A DNA stretch of 64,000 nucleotides from Rheinheimera sp. MM224 (GCF_947090785.1 NZ_OX352320.1:2586001-2650000), one strand, 5' to 3'. Shown: positions 27,154-36,666, counted from the first letter of the stretch. Numbers and translations are program-made. Notes: generated from the sequence alone by a model not told the origin.

Positions 27154-27627
27154 ATGGAAAAAATCGCAGTTTTTGTCGATGTACAAAACATCTACTACAC
27201 CACCAAACAGGCCTATGGCCGCTCTTTTAACTACCGTAAGTTCTGGCAACTGCTGCAGCTTAGGGGCGAGATTAGTTACGCCTACGCTTATGCCATTGAT
27301 AAAAAAGATGATCAGCAGATTAAATTTCAGGATGCTTTGCGCCATATAGGTTTTGAAGTGAAACTCAAACCTTTTATTCAACGCGCCGATGGCTCAGCTA
27401 AAGGCGACTGGGATGTAGGTATAACCATTGATGTGCTGACTTTAGCCGCAGAAGTTGACACTGTGGTACTGCTGTCTGGCGATGGCGATTTTGATTTACT
27501 GTTGCAGGCTGTTTACAAGCAACATGGTGTCGATACTGTGGTCTATAGCGTACCAGGTTTAACTGCTCAATCCTTGCAACAAAGCTGTGCAGTATGGCGA
27601 CCTATTGAAACGGACTTATTACTCTAA
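27154..27627 (+). CDS. NYN-domain (LabA/DUF88) putative RNase
   Basis: A 157-aa PIN-like NYN domain. The conserved acidic residues are visible: [10 protein letters not shown] (Asp near 7), [13 protein letters not shown] (Asp near 88) and [14 protein letters not shown] (Asp cluster near 110). The family is predicted to cleave RNA with metal ions. I start at the ATG at 27154 rather than a TTG at 27139. It lies 94 bases ahead of the PhnA-like gene on the same strand. Confidence 0.87.
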   Translation: MEKIAVFVDVQNIYYTTKQAYGRSFNYRKFWQLLQLRGEISYAYAYAIDKKDDQQIKFQDALRHIGFEVKLKPFIQRADGSAKGDWDVGITIDVLTLAAEVDTVVLLSGDGDFDLLLQAVYKQHGVDTVVYSVPGLTAQSLQQSCAVWRPIETDLLL

Positions 27628-27721
27628 GCCCTATAAAACCCATCAAAACCCTGTAAAAAGTAGGGCCTTTCGGCTACAATGCCGGCCTTTTCAAGCCCTA
27701 CAGCAATTAATCAGGAACACC

Positions 27722-28063
27722 ATGAGCCAGTTACCCGCCTGCCCACAATGCAGCTCTGCATACGCCTACGAAGACAATAACCTGTTGATATGCCCTGAAT
27801 GTGGTCATGAATGGTCAGCAAACGCCAGCACAGATGCAACAGAAGGCGACAAAGTGATCCGTGATTCAGCAGGCAATGTATTGCAGGATGGCGACACAGT
27901 GACTGTCATTAAAGACTTAAAAGTCAAAGGCTCTTCTTTGGTAGTCAAAATTGGCACTAAGGTGAAAGGCATACGTCTGGTCGAAGGCGATCATGATATC
28001 GATTGTAAAATTGATGGTTTTGGCGCTATGAAGTTAAAGTCTGAATTTGTCAAAAAGCAGTGA
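27722..28063 (+). CDS. yjdM: PhnA/YjdM-family zinc-ribbon protein
   Basis: A 113-aa protein with an N-terminal zinc ribbon (CPQCSSAY...CPECGHEW, about 8-30) and a C-terminal SH3-like PhnA domain ([28 protein letters not shown]...[21 protein letters not shown]). Despite the old name, YjdM is not a phosphonoacetate hydrolase, and its role is unclear. The start is at the ATG at 27722 after an AGGA site; the ORF before it overlaps the end of the NYN gene in another frame. Confidence 0.93.
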   Translation: MSQLPACPQCSSAYAYEDNNLLICPECGHEWSANASTDATEGDKVIRDSAGNVLQDGDTVTVIKDLKVKGSSLVVKIGTKVKGIRLVEGDHDIDCKIDGFGAMKLKSEFVKKQ

Positions 28064-28075
28064 TTTAACCACCAA

Positions 28076-28095
28076 AGGGGCCGAATCCGGCCCCT
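28076..28095. terminator. Hairpin between phnA-like and GFA genes
   Basis: Perfect stem AGGGGCCG / CGGCCCCT with loop AATC lies between two convergent genes, 12 bases past one stop. There is no strong T run, so it may be a weak or Rho-assisted terminator. Confidence 0.55.
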
Positions 28096-28124
28096 GACTC
28101 TTAGTTTTGAAGCCTTACCATTGT

Positions 28125-28472
28125 TTAGCTATGCTTACCATCGTGTTTATGGATCTCTAATGCATCCAAATCTATATCCTCCAAACAACGCAGATTAATA
28201 GCGGCCACTTCATTGCCTTCAGGATCTGTGCCTAAAGCAAAAGGTGAACAACCGCAGACAGGACAAGTCTGGTGTTTGATGGTATGAGTATGAAAGGTGT
28301 AAACGGTGAGTGGATGATCGGTTTTAAGCATAGTCAGATTGCTGCCTGGCACAAAGCTCAACAAATAGCCTTTTCTGCTGCAAATCGAACAGTTACAGCT
28401 TAAAGCGGAGCTGATCTCTGCTTCCACCTGATAAGCTACAGCACCACAATGACAACTGCCCTGATAAAGCAT
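28125..28472 (-). CDS. GFA family protein (second copy)
   Basis: A 115-aa GFA-fold protein, shorter than the one at 25214. The cysteines are in GSCHCGAVAYQV, SCNCSICSRKG and CPVCGCSPFA. The start is at the ATG at 28472 after AAGGGA; the longer ORF start is rejected. The two GFA proteins differ in sequence beyond the metal ligands and are not a recent tandem duplication. The function is not known beyond zinc binding. Confidence 0.88.
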   Translation of the reverse strand: MLYQGSCHCGAVAYQVEAEISSALSCNCSICSRKGYLLSFVPGSNLTMLKTDHPLTVYTFHTHTIKHQTCPVCGCSPFALGTDPEGNEVAAINLRCLEDIDLDALEIHKHDGKHS

Positions 28473-28647
28473 AATGATCCCTTGTTTGTGTGTTTTACTC
28501 TGTACACTATGACGCAATTCATTTATTTTTCAACCTGTAGCCGGGCGGGATCTGACGCAGTATTTGTTTTAAATTTATTCAAAATAACAACAGGCTAAAC
28601 TAACCTCGGCGCACTCGGCCCTTTGCGCCTAACTTCAGGGACGATTT

Positions 28648-30390
28648 ATGTCAAACCCACACCAATTGCCAACTCCTATTATGCTGTTGCTTGCTTTAGT
28701 GCAAGGCTTGTCACTTTATCTTTTGCATCAATCGATCAGCTTTGATTTTTGGCCATCGAACCAGCCGCAGTGGCTATTTTGTTTTTATACTCTGGTTGTC
28801 GTGGCGCCTGTGACTTTATTACTATCACTGGAAAAAGGACATGAGCTAAAGTTAGCCCTACGCTTAGGTGCTTTTGCACTTGTTGCTGCTGTTTTGGGTT
28901 TTTATGCCGGTTTACAGGCGATACCACTGGAACAGATCAGTTATCAGCCTGTGCTTTTTGCCTTTATTTTCTCTATGTTACTCGCCAGTTTTAAAGCCTT
29001 GTTGTATATCCAGCAACTGAGTTCTGGCTCCGCTCTGAGCTACAGCGCGCTATTCCTGTATTCATGGCGTAATTTTTTAACCCTGAGCTTATCCTTACTT
29101 TTCACCCTGGCCCTATGGGCAGTTTTAATGCTGTGGGCAGCGTTGTTTGAAGTGATCCAAATCGACTTTTTTGACGATTTATTTGCAAAACAATGGTTTT
29201 ACTACCCTACGCTCAGTCTAGCCTTTGCTTTTGGCATTATTATTTTCCGCAATCAGGCTGGGGTCATTGACACCATTACCCGAATTCAGCAGGCGCTGAT
29301 GAAGTTTTTACTGGTGATCCTGGCTCTGGTTTCCGTGCTCTTTATGCTGGCTTTGCCTTTTACCGGTTTAACACCGCTGTGGAAAACAGGGCACGGTAGT
29401 TTACTGATTTTATGCCTGCAGGCATTGATGCTGTTTTTCCTCAATGCCGTGTATCAGGCCGACGCCGATAGCCGCCCTTACCCACTCTGGTTACATAGAG
29501 CCATTTATGCAGCTGTCGCCTTATTGCCTGTGTATAGCCTGATCGCCTGTTATGGCCTGATGCTGCGGGTAGAACAATATGGTTGGAGTGTCAGTCGCTG
29601 CTGGGGCTTGGTGTTATGGGCAATACTGGCTTTGTTTTCTGTAGGTTACCTCTGGGGTATTCTGAAAAAACGCGATTTGTGGCTACAACATTTAAGTTGG
29701 ATCAATGTTCGAATGGGATTGGTGTTGCTGGCCGTGATGCTGCTGGTGAACTCCCCTCTGATAGATTTTCGCAAAATCACAGTACAAAGCCAGCTGGCGC
29801 GGCTTGAAGATGGCAGAACTCTTTTGGCCGATTTTGACCTTCACTATTTCCGTTACGAACTGGCTAAACCCGGCTACGACGCTTTGCAGCAGTTAAAAGC
29901 TCAATATGGTGAAAGAAACCCGGCTTTGACCCTGCGTATTGATGCTCTGTATCGCAAAGATATGCATAACGAAACCACGGAGCAAAACAGCAAGGACCAA
30001 CTGCAGCAACTGCTGGTCGCGTTGAAGTTACCGGATCATGTCATTTTGCCTCCGGCATTAAAACAAGCCTTAGCAGATTGGCAAAAAGATCATCACTGGC
30101 AGTTAAGTTATATCAGCCAGTATCATTTGCGTCCTATCGACTTAAATACAGATGGGGTGCAGGACTATGTGCTTCTGACTTACTCCCATGACTCTATTGA
30201 CGCAACCTTGTTTAGTTTAGAGGGTGAAAAATGGCAACGTTCAGTACTGAGCCAACAGTTTTCCGAGGCTAAATCTACCCCACAGGCGGAGCCACGACTT
30301 GAGACATTGGAGTTAAAAGCTATTCCTCCGCAATGGCCTTTGCTTCAAATTGGCGGGAAAAAGTTTCAGGTTCAGGCAGTACAAAACTAA
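28648..30390 (+). CDS. DUF4153-domain membrane protein
   Basis: A 580-aa inner-membrane protein. The first 375 residues contain about ten hydrophobic helices (e.g. LLLALVQGLSLYLL, LFTLALWAVLMLWAALFEVI, LGMLWAILALFSV-like segments). The remaining 200 residues are soluble and contain HLRPIDLNTDGVQDYVLL, an FG-GAP/EF-hand-like calcium-binding pattern. The N-terminal part matches the DUF4153 family; the role is unknown. It stands alone, with the deacetylase gene convergent 33 bases downstream. Confidence 0.78.
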   Translation: MSNPHQLPTPIMLLLALVQGLSLYLLHQSISFDFWPSNQPQWLFCFYTLVVVAPVTLLLSLEKGHELKLALRLGAFALVAAVLGFYAGLQAIPLEQISYQPVLFAFIFSMLLASFKALLYIQQLSSGSALSYSALFLYSWRNFLTLSLSLLFTLALWAVLMLWAALFEVIQIDFFDDLFAKQWFYYPTLSLAFAFGIIIFRNQAGVIDTITRIQQALMKFLLVILALVSVLFMLALPFTGLTPLWKTGHGSLLILCLQALMLFFLNAVYQADADSRPYPLWLHRAIYAAVALLPVYSLIACYGLMLRVEQYGWSVSRCWGLVLWAILALFSVGYLWGILKKRDLWLQHLSWINVRMGLVLLAVMLLVNSPLIDFRKITVQSQLARLEDGRTLLADFDLHYFRYELAKPGYDALQQLKAQYGERNPALTLRIDALYRKDMHNETTEQNSKDQLQQLLVALKLPDHVILPPALKQALADWQKDHHWQLSYISQYHLRPIDLNTDGVQDYVLLTYSHDSIDATLFSLEGEKWQRSVLSQQFSEAKSTPQAEPRLETLELKAIPPQWPLLQIGGKKFQVQAVQN

Positions 30391-30423
30391 TCTGACGCAG
30401 CATTAGCGCAGAATGAGCGTAGT

Positions 30424-31128
30424 TTATTGCGCAGCCAATAGTTCTGACAGGGTGACCATACGGTAACCCTTTTCTTTTAAGCCTTTGATGATTAGAGGCA
30501 AAGCCGCGCGGGAAGCTTCGCGGTTTTTGTACATTAAATGCAGTAACACAATGGAGCCGGGTTTTACCTGCTCCAGCACCTCTGTCGCCATAGTCTGAGG
30601 ATCTTCAGAGTCTTCATCAAAAGTCTCTGGCGCTACATCCCAGGTAATACTGGTTCTGTGGGTGTTTGCCAGATACCAGGGCAGCAACACCAGTTTCTTA
30701 CCATATGGGGGCCGGAACAAAATCTCACCTTCAAAACCTGCGGTACGAATTTGTTGATCTGTGCCTTCAAGTTCACGGTTAATCTCGTCCAACGACATAA
30801 AGACCATGCGCTGATGAGACCAGCTGTGATTACCAAGCTGATGACCTGCCGCAACAATTTGTTTGGCCTGCGTCATATAACGCTGAGTATCAGCCCCAGT
30901 GACAAAAAAGGTGGCTTTGACCTGATACAAATCCAACAGCTGCAAAACACCAGCAGTGTAATGTGGCGTTGGGCCATCATCAAAAGTTAAAGCCACCAGT
31001 TTTTGTTCTGTGTCCACTTGGTATATCAGCTCACCAAACAGCTGAAACTTCACGCTGGAAGAAAGTTTCCAGATAACAAAGAACAGGACTGCTAACACCA
31101 ACAATAGCTTTAGCACCAGCTTATTCAT
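30424..31128 (-). CDS. Polysaccharide deacetylase (NodB domain)
   Basis: A 234-aa carbohydrate esterase family 4 protein anchored by an N-terminal helix (about 5-22). NodB motifs are visible: ALTFDDGPTPHYT (motif 1, general base and metal Asp), GHQLGNHSWSHQRM (motif 2, HxxxH metal ligands) and FRPPYGKK (motif 3). It is likely periplasmic and deacetylates an N-acetylated glycan. The ATG at 31128 follows AGGAAGG and overlaps the 3' end of the fatty acid hydroxylase gene by 8 bases, so the two are coupled. Confidence 0.9.
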   Translation of the reverse strand: MNKLVLKLLLVLAVLFFVIWKLSSSVKFQLFGELIYQVDTEQKLVALTFDDGPTPHYTAGVLQLLDLYQVKATFFVTGADTQRYMTQAKQIVAAGHQLGNHSWSHQRMVFMSLDEINRELEGTDQQIRTAGFEGEILFRPPYGKKLVLLPWYLANTHRTSITWDVAPETFDEDSEDPQTMATEVLEQVKPGSIVLLHLMYKNREASRAALPLIIKGLKEKGYRMVTLSELLAAQ

Positions 31129-31996
31129 TGCCTTCCTGCTCCTTTCCTTGTTTTTTGTTGTTCGATACACACAATTCAGAAAATGCCTCTGGTGGACCAA
31201 ACAGCAGTTTATGTTTATTACGCCAGCCTTTGAGCTGTGGCCATAACATCAGAATTTTGCGCCATTCATAAAAAGTGATAGTGATGGGATTATTCGACTG
31301 AAAATCGTCGGTAATGCCATAACGACAGGCTTCGTGTTCTGGTACAAAAGTACCAAAAAGTCTGTCCCAGATCACTAAAACACCGGCATAGTTGCGGTCT
31401 ATATACTGAGGGTTGCAGGCATGATGCACGCGATGCCAGGCTGGCGTATTTAACACCCAGCCCAACATGCCCCAGTGTTTACCTGACTGGGTATGAACAA
31501 AAAACTGAAAAGCTAAATTGATGGCCACTACAGCCAGTACCAACTGCACTTCAAACCCCAGCAGCACCAGTGGTAACCAAAATAACCACATGCCAGAAAT
31601 CGGGTAAGTTAAGGACTGGCGAAAGGCCGTGCTGAAATTCATTAAACGTGAGCTGTGATGCGCCACATGAGAAGCCCATAACCAGCGCACACGATGGGAG
31701 CAGCGGTGAAACCAGTAATACAAAAAGTCCTGGGCGATAAAAAGTAAAAACAAATTCAGCGCTGAAAACTCAATAGAAAACAAGGCGAACTGCGATAACC
31801 ATAACATTAGAGGCAACAGCACCAGCAAAGCAATAAAATCGCCAGCCTGATGCAAAGCGGCTAAACCAAAGTTAGCTGCTGTATCACGCCATTGGTACAG
31901 CGTCTTGCCACGTTTTTCGCTATAAAGCCATTCAAAGGCAATAAAGATGAAAAAAACCGGGCTCAGTAGCAACAAAATAAATTCAACTGGGATCAC
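31121..31996 (-). CDS. Sterol desaturase / fatty acid hydroxylase superfamily protein
   Basis: A 291-aa integral membrane di-iron enzyme. The histidine clusters HRCSH (near 107), HVAHHSS (near 120) and HRVHHACN (near 192) match the family, with HEACRYG following. Such bacterial proteins hydroxylate or desaturate lipid chains, including sphingolipid- or alkylglycerol-type substrates; the specific one is unknown. It overlaps the deacetylase gene, suggesting a joint envelope-modification role (inference). Confidence 0.88.
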   Translation of the reverse strand: MIPVEFILLLLSPVFFIFIAFEWLYSEKRGKTLYQWRDTAANFGLAALHQAGDFIALLVLLPLMLWLSQFALFSIEFSALNLFLLFIAQDFLYYWFHRCSHRVRWLWASHVAHHSSRLMNFSTAFRQSLTYPISGMWLFWLPLVLLGFEVQLVLAVVAINLAFQFFVHTQSGKHWGMLGWVLNTPAWHRVHHACNPQYIDRNYAGVLVIWDRLFGTFVPEHEACRYGITDDFQSNNPITITFYEWRKILMLWPQLKGWRNKHKLLFGPPEAFSELCVSNNKKQGKEQEGNE

Positions 31997-32020
31997 ACTG
32001 TTACTCCTGTGCCGTCATTT

Positions 32021-32548
32021 TTAAGCTGTTTTTTTGTAAATTAAATCTGCAAAAAACTTATCACCTATCTGATAGCCATTATGCTGACGTTCAATCAGGC
32101 TAAAACCACATTTTTCCAGCACGCGGCCTGAACCAACATTGCCTTCGGTGACCACCGCCTGCCACTGCTTTATACCCAGTGTAGTTCCATAATCCAGGCA
32201 AGCTTTTAACGCCAAAGTCGCATAACCTTTGCCAAAAAACTCTGGTAAAAACAGATAACCCACTTCGGCGGTTAAAGGCACGTCAACGTCCAAATCCAGG
32301 CAATGAAAACCACAGACACCTGTCGCAGCGCCACTTTGCTTTTCAACAACCACCAGACTCAACCAATGCAGATCACCGGCTTGCCAGGGTTGTAACCGTT
32401 CATCAAAGCGCTGACGAATTTGCGCATCAGATAACGGATCTGCCACATACTGCAGCACTTGTTCATGGCGATGCAGCTCAAGGAATAAAGGCCAGTCTGT
32501 TTCAGTCAGCAAACGAAGTCGTAAACTGCCAGCATCCAGAGGTTTCAT
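32021..32548 (-). CDS. GNAT-family N-acetyltransferase
   Basis: A 175-aa RimJ/RimL-type acetyltransferase. It opens SLRLRLLTETDWPLFLELH and has the CoA-binding run VGYLFLPEFFGKGYATLALKAC and the final VLEKCGFSLIERQ. The substrate is unknown. It overlaps the upstream secreted-protein gene by 4 bases (ATGA), so the two are cotranscribed. Confidence 0.87.
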   Translation of the reverse strand: MKPLDAGSLRLRLLTETDWPLFLELHRHEQVLQYVADPLSDAQIRQRFDERLQPWQAGDLHWLSLVVVEKQSGAATGVCGFHCLDLDVDVPLTAEVGYLFLPEFFGKGYATLALKACLDYGTTLGIKQWQAVVTEGNVGSGRVLEKCGFSLIERQHNGYQIGDKFFADLIYKKTA

Positions 32549-32970
32549 GGTTGACCCTGTACTTCTGTTTTAGTGCTATGGTCTGGATTCTCTTGCTGAC
32601 TGTCTTTTTGACTACCTTGTTGATAGTCCCAGATTCCATGCTCTTCCAGCAATACTTTGCCAGAGCTACCCATCACCTGTAACAACCCCGACTCATGCAC
32701 CAGATAACGAATACGACCATTCTTGAACTGATAACCTAAAAAACGGCATGGCGTGACCCCATCAGCACAAAGACTATGCCAGGCCGTACCTTTTAATTCG
32801 ATGCTGGCCCCCGATACTTTAGAAGTGCCTTTGTACAGCACCTGTTGACACTGCACTTCACCTTCAGGACAGAGTTGCTGAATTTCGACTTTGTAATTCG
32901 GAGTATCCAGTTGCTGTGCAGAGGTAAAAGCGGAAAGAACAAGCAGCAACAGAAAAAGCATAAGTTTCAT
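32545..32970 (-). CDS. Secreted hypothetical protein
   Basis: A 141-aa protein with a clear signal peptide (about 1-18, ending TSA). The mature part has four cysteines (CPEGEVQCQQ and CADGVTPCRF), spaced as two likely disulfides. A beta-rich segment is followed by a polar, Gln/Ser-rich tail. I do not recognise a family. It is probably periplasmic. It is coupled to the GNAT gene and preceded by the palindrome at 32991, so its promoter must lie within a very short space or it depends on read-through. Confidence 0.7.
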   Translation of the reverse strand: MKLMLFLLLLVLSAFTSAQQLDTPNYKVEIQQLCPEGEVQCQQVLYKGTSKVSGASIELKGTAWHSLCADGVTPCRFLGYQFKNGRIRYLVHESGLLQVMGSSGKVLLEEHGIWDYQQGSQKDSQQENPDHSTKTEVQGQP

Positions 32971-32990
32971 CAGAAAGGTTCCTGTAGATA

Positions 32991-33032
32991 ATTCGGGTCA
33001 GAGTAAAGGCTTAATTTTACTCTGACCCGAAT
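32991..33032 (-). terminator. Large palindrome ending the ivd-type operon (GGGTCAGAG family)
   Basis: A perfect 17-bp stem (32991-33007 with 33016-33032; core CGGGTCAGAGTAAA / TTTACTCTGACCCG) has an 8-base loop. It starts 7 bases past the SDR stop, closing the seven-gene catabolic operon. It shares the GGGTCAGAG core with copies at 2406 and 50072. Confidence 0.75.
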
Positions 33033-33038
33033 GAAAAG

Positions 33039-33800
33039 CTACATACTAATACCGCCATCCACTTCAACTACGCGGCCGGTAAAGAAGTCATTTTCAAAAA
33101 TGTATTTGGCCGTATGAGCAATTTCTGTTGCTTCGCCTAAACGCCCTACCGGCTTCATGGCGACTAAACGATCACGGGCTTCAGGTTTCATCGCATCTGT
33201 CATAGCAGTGCGGATCACTCCTGGTGCTATAGCGCCAACACGAATGCCGTAACGACCTAATTCACGAGCCCAGGTCACAGTCATAGCGACTACACCAGCT
33301 TTGGAGGCTGCGTAGTTGGTTTGGCCCATATTGCCTGAACGGGCTACGCTCGACATATTGATAATCACACCTTTACGGCCTGATTTCACCATTAAAGCCG
33401 CCGCTTCACGGCCACACAAAAATACACCTGTTAAGTTCACATCAATGACAGACTGAAACTGTTGATGCGACATTTTGCTAACCAGTTCACCATCTTTAAA
33501 TTTCAGCAATAAACCGTCACGCAAAATACCGGCATTGTTGATCAGGCCATCAATAGCGCCAAAATCTGTGGCAATAGCGGCAAAAGTCGTTTCGACACTT
33601 TCTTCATTGGCGACGTTACAGACATAAGTACGCACAGTTACACCAGTGGCTGACAACTCATCTTTAGCTGATGCCAGTTGCTCTGCATTCATATCCAGCA
33701 AAGCTAAATGAGCGCCTTCAGCAGACAACATACGGGCCATTTCTAAACCCAGGCCCTGAGCTCCACCTGTCACTACTATGATTTTGTCTTTTAAATTCAT
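33039..33800 (-). CDS. SDR-family 3-hydroxyacyl-CoA dehydrogenase (IvdG-like)
   Basis: A 253-aa classical SDR with cofactor loop TGGAQGLGLEMA (about 11-22), NNAG (about 90), catalytic SSVARSGNMGQTNYAASKAG and the end TGRVVEVDGG. In the Shewanella isoleucine/valine degradation operon, the last gene, ivdG, is an SDR proposed as 3-hydroxy-2-methylbutyryl-CoA dehydrogenase. This gene occupies the same place, so I prefer that role over fatty-acid synthesis. An insertion at DGELVSKMSHQQFQ distinguishes it from FabG. Confidence 0.82.
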   Translation of the reverse strand: MNLKDKIIVVTGGAQGLGLEMARMLSAEGAHLALLDMNAEQLASAKDELSATGVTVRTYVCNVANEESVETTFAAIATDFGAIDGLINNAGILRDGLLLKFKDGELVSKMSHQQFQSVIDVNLTGVFLCGREAAALMVKSGRKGVIINMSSVARSGNMGQTNYAASKAGVVAMTVTWARELGRYGIRVGAIAPGVIRTAMTDAMKPEARDRLVAMKPVGRLGEATEIAHTAKYIFENDFFTGRVVEVDGGISM

Positions 33801-33838
33801 TATCTTATTACCTGCAAAAACGGCTAGCCTCAGAACTC

Positions 33839-34729
33839 TTAGTTCTTTTTGGCAAACATCTTAAAAATACCGGAGAAATCTTCTTTGCCGTGGCCCTGAC
33901 GCTGATGCGCTACATAGAGGCTACGGGCTAAAGTGCCCATAGGGGTACTGGATTGGCTGGACAATGCTGTTTCTGTGGCTAAAGACAAATCTTTTGCCAT
34001 TAAATCCACCATAAAGCCGCCCTGATAACCATTACTCGACGGTACATTGGGCATCACATCAGGGCATGGATTATACAGCTCTAAAGTCCAGTTGCGGCCA
34101 GAACTTTTCAGCATAATATCGGATAAAACTTTTGGATCCAGACCATTGTCTATGCCCATTTGCAGTGCTTCACTGGTGCCAAGCATTAACACAGACAACA
34201 GCATATTGTTGCAAATTTTCGCAACCTGGCCTGCGCCCACATCTCCGGCATGAAACAGGTTTTTGCCCATCACAGACAACACAGGTTCGGCACGGTTAAA
34301 GTTTTGCTCTGAACCACCGACGATAAAAGTCAGAGTACCGGCTTTCGCACCGCCTACCCCACCTGATACAGGCGCATCGATAAAAGCTATACCCTGCTCT
34401 GCCAGTTCAGCACCTACTTTGCGGGCTGTGGTTGCATCAATAGTAGAGCAATCAATCACCAGCGTATCTTTGCCAAGCACTGAAGCTATGCCTGTCTCGC
34501 CTGTGTACACCATAGCGACATGCTTACCAGCGGGCAGCATAGAAATAACAAAATCAGCCCCTGTGGCCGCTTCGGCTGCAGAAGTGCAGGCTTTAGCGCC
34601 TTCAGCTGCCAGTTGAGCTAAAGCAGTTTCGGATAAATCAAAAGCCTGAACCTTAAAACCTGCTTTTAATACATTGCTGGCCATTGGGCCGCCCATATTG
34701 CCTAAACCAATAAATGCAACTGTACTCAT
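33839..34729 (-). CDS. mmsB: 3-hydroxyisobutyrate dehydrogenase
   Basis: Oxidises 3-hydroxyisobutyrate to methylmalonate semialdehyde with NAD in valine breakdown. It is 296 aa with the Rossmann loop GLGNMGGPMASNVLKAG (about 7-23). The beta-hydroxyacid signature DAPVSGGVGGAKAGTL is near 118-133, and KICNNMLLSVLMLGTSEAL includes the catalytic lysine near 170. It lies in the operon one base after the hydrolase stop region and feeds mmsA. A paralogue is at 52013. Confidence 0.94.
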   Translation of the reverse strand: MSTVAFIGLGNMGGPMASNVLKAGFKVQAFDLSETALAQLAAEGAKACTSAAEAATGADFVISMLPAGKHVAMVYTGETGIASVLGKDTLVIDCSTIDATTARKVGAELAEQGIAFIDAPVSGGVGGAKAGTLTFIVGGSEQNFNRAEPVLSVMGKNLFHAGDVGAGQVAKICNNMLLSVLMLGTSEALQMGIDNGLDPKVLSDIMLKSSGRNWTLELYNPCPDVMPNVPSSNGYQGGFMVDLMAKDLSLATETALSSQSSTPMGTLARSLYVAHQRQGHGKEDFSGIFKMFAKKN

Positions 34730-34730
34730 A

Positions 34731-35882
34731 TTAATGCTCCAATGAACCTAAGTGTTGTAATGGATGTAAGTCAGCGGCCCATGGGGAATGAAACAGCTGA
34801 TTAATCACATCAGCAGGCACGTCAGACACAGTTTTATAACGCCAGTTTGGCTTTTGATCTTTGTCGATCAGCAGTGCCCGCACCCCTTCGGTAAATTCGC
34901 CCAGTTTGCCGCACTGCACACTTAAGCCCAGCTCCAGCCGGAACGAATCTGCCAGAATTTTGCTTTGGCCCAGTTGTAATAAGCGATAGACAATATGAGC
35001 GGTGATAGGGCTGCCGTAATTCAACGAGGCTTTAGCTTTGGTTAGCCAGGCGTCTTCGTTAGGCATGGCAAGAATAAGCTCAACGGCCTGTTGCAACGAG
35101 GTAGCACGACCTACAGCACTGATAGAAGCCTGATGTAAACGAATTTGACTCGGTGGCATCTGACTGCGGCACATATCTTCCATGCCAAGTAATAAGTCAG
35201 TTAGCTTTTGATGATTCAGCGCTATGGTATTGCCCCATTTCACCTGGGTTAATTTATCCAGCACAGCGGCTTTTTTATCATGAGTTAAAAAATGGTCGGC
35301 TAAATCGATGAGTTTGGCATCGGCTGAATTGATGGATGCGCCCGTTAGGCCGAGGAATAAACCACAGCCTTCCGGCATACGGTTTAAAAACCAGCTGCCA
35401 CCCACATCAGGGTACAAACCTATGGCCATCTCTGGCATCGCAATACGGCTGCTGGCCGTGACTATACGATGTGACGCCCCCGCCATCAGGCCTAAACCGC
35501 CGCCCATCACTATGCCATTGCCCCAGACCAGCACAGGCTTGTCGAAGGTATGGATTAAATAATCAAGATTGTATTCTTTAGTGAAAAAGTCTTCGACATA
35601 AGGCTGGTAGGTATCAGGGGCTGCTTTCATCGCCTGATACAAATCGCGGATATCGCCACCAGCGCAAAAGGCTTTATCGCCAGTGCCCTGCAGCACAACC
35701 AAGGCTATATTTTTGTCGTTTTTCCATTGTTGCATTTGCGGTAGCAACAACTCAACCATAGGCAAACTCAGCGCATTCAGCGATTTCTCTGAGTTTAACG
35801 TGGCGATACCAATAATTTTTCCGCCGACACAGGCGACTTCTTCAAACAGCACAACGTCCTGCTGGATTGTGGTTTCTGTCAT
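34731..35882 (-). CDS. 3-hydroxyisobutyryl-CoA hydrolase (crotonase fold, IvdE-like)
   Basis: Releases 3-hydroxyisobutyrate from its CoA ester in valine breakdown. It is 383 aa, longer than a simple hydratase (about 260) and right for the hydrolase branch. Visible motifs are GDKAFCAGGDIRDLYQA (oxyanion hole) and VMGGGLGLMAGASHRIVT with MPEMAIGLYPDVGGSWFL, where the catalytic Glu/Asp lie. I start at the ATG at 35882; the extension to 35966 overlaps the next gene. It precedes mmsB by 1-2 bases. Confidence 0.9.
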   Translation of the reverse strand: MTETTIQQDVVLFEEVACVGGKIIGIATLNSEKSLNALSLPMVELLLPQMQQWKNDKNIALVVLQGTGDKAFCAGGDIRDLYQAMKAAPDTYQPYVEDFFTKEYNLDYLIHTFDKPVLVWGNGIVMGGGLGLMAGASHRIVTASSRIAMPEMAIGLYPDVGGSWFLNRMPEGCGLFLGLTGASINSADAKLIDLADHFLTHDKKAAVLDKLTQVKWGNTIALNHQKLTDLLLGMEDMCRSQMPPSQIRLHQASISAVGRATSLQQAVELILAMPNEDAWLTKAKASLNYGSPITAHIVYRLLQLGQSKILADSFRLELGLSVQCGKLGEFTEGVRALLIDKDQKPNWRYKTVSDVPADVINQLFHSPWAADLHPLQHLGSLEH

Positions 35883-35892
35883 TCTATTTACC

Positions 35893-36666
35893 TTATCCGT
35901 TAATCCAGCTGGCTTTACGTTTTTGTAAAAAAGCCTGCACCCCTTCGACTTGATCTTTGGTATCAAATAACTTTACAAACAGCTCCCGCTCTAAAGGCAA
36001 GGCGGTTTGTATTGGCGCGCTACGACCTTTTTGGATCAGTTGTTTACAGGCGGCCACTGCAGGAGGGCTTTGTTCTGCGACTTTATCAGCCAGCAGTAAA
36101 GCCGCTTCCAGTGCCATGCCGGTGCCGACCACTTCTTCGACTAAACCTATCTGTAAGGCTTTGTCGGCGCCAATTCGTTCCCCACAGAGGATCATACGTT
36201 TAGCCCAACCTTCGCCGACCAAAATCGCCAGATTCTGAGTACCACCGGCACAAGGCAATAAACCTACTTTGGCTTCAGGTAAAGCCATTTGCGCCTGAGT
36301 TTCAGCAATACGGATATCACAAGCTAAGGCGACTTCGAGGCCACCGCCCATAGCATAACCATTGATCGCAGCAATAGAGACGCCACGAAAAGCTGTTAAG
36401 GTTTCAAAAGCTTCACCAAAAATGGCTGACATATCAGCAGCCACAGCTTTGTCACCAGAGGCAAACAGATTTAAATCAGCACCAGCAGAGAAGAATTTCT
36501 CACCTTCACCTGTGATCACTAGGGCATAAATATTTTTATCCTGGTCCAAAGATTTCACCGCATCACGCAATTGCGTCAGAGTGTCTTTGGTCCAGGTATT
36601 GGCAGGAGGATTTGCCATGGTAATTAAAGCGGTATGGCCGCGTTTTTCGAGTTTGAGTTGTGCCAT
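35893..36666 (-). CDS. Enoyl-CoA hydratase (IvdD-like)
   Basis: Hydrates methacrylyl-CoA or tiglyl-CoA in valine/isoleucine degradation. It is a 257-aa crotonase-fold protein with GEGEKFFSAGADLNLFA (oxyanion loop), INGYAMGGGLEVALACDIRIAE and PEAKVGLLPCAGGTQNL, where the glutamates of a hydratase normally sit. The first of these two positions is visible as GGLEVAL (Glu near 110). The start is the ATG at 36666 with AAAGGAGA upstream. It lies 10 bases before the hydrolase gene. Confidence 0.9.
   Translation of the reverse strand: MAQLKLEKRGHTALITMANPPANTWTKDTLTQLRDAVKSLDQDKNIYALVITGEGEKFFSAGADLNLFASGDKAVAADMSAIFGEAFETLTAFRGVSIAAINGYAMGGGLEVALACDIRIAETQAQMALPEAKVGLLPCAGGTQNLAILVGEGWAKRMILCGERIGADKALQIGLVEEVVGTGMALEAALLLADKVAEQSPPAVAACKQLIQKGRSAPIQTALPLERELFVKLFDTKDQVEGVQAFLQKRKASWING

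Noticed and set aside
27722..28063. Phosphonate utilisation gene phnA
   Set aside because: No phn C-P lyase or phosphonatase genes occur in the window, and the YjdM family lacks the hydrolase activity once implied by its name.
25214..28517. Formaldehyde detoxification cluster based on two GFA genes
   Set aside because: The two genes are separated by unrelated genes, no adhC/frmB-type partner is present, and most GFA-fold proteins have no proven formaldehyde role.
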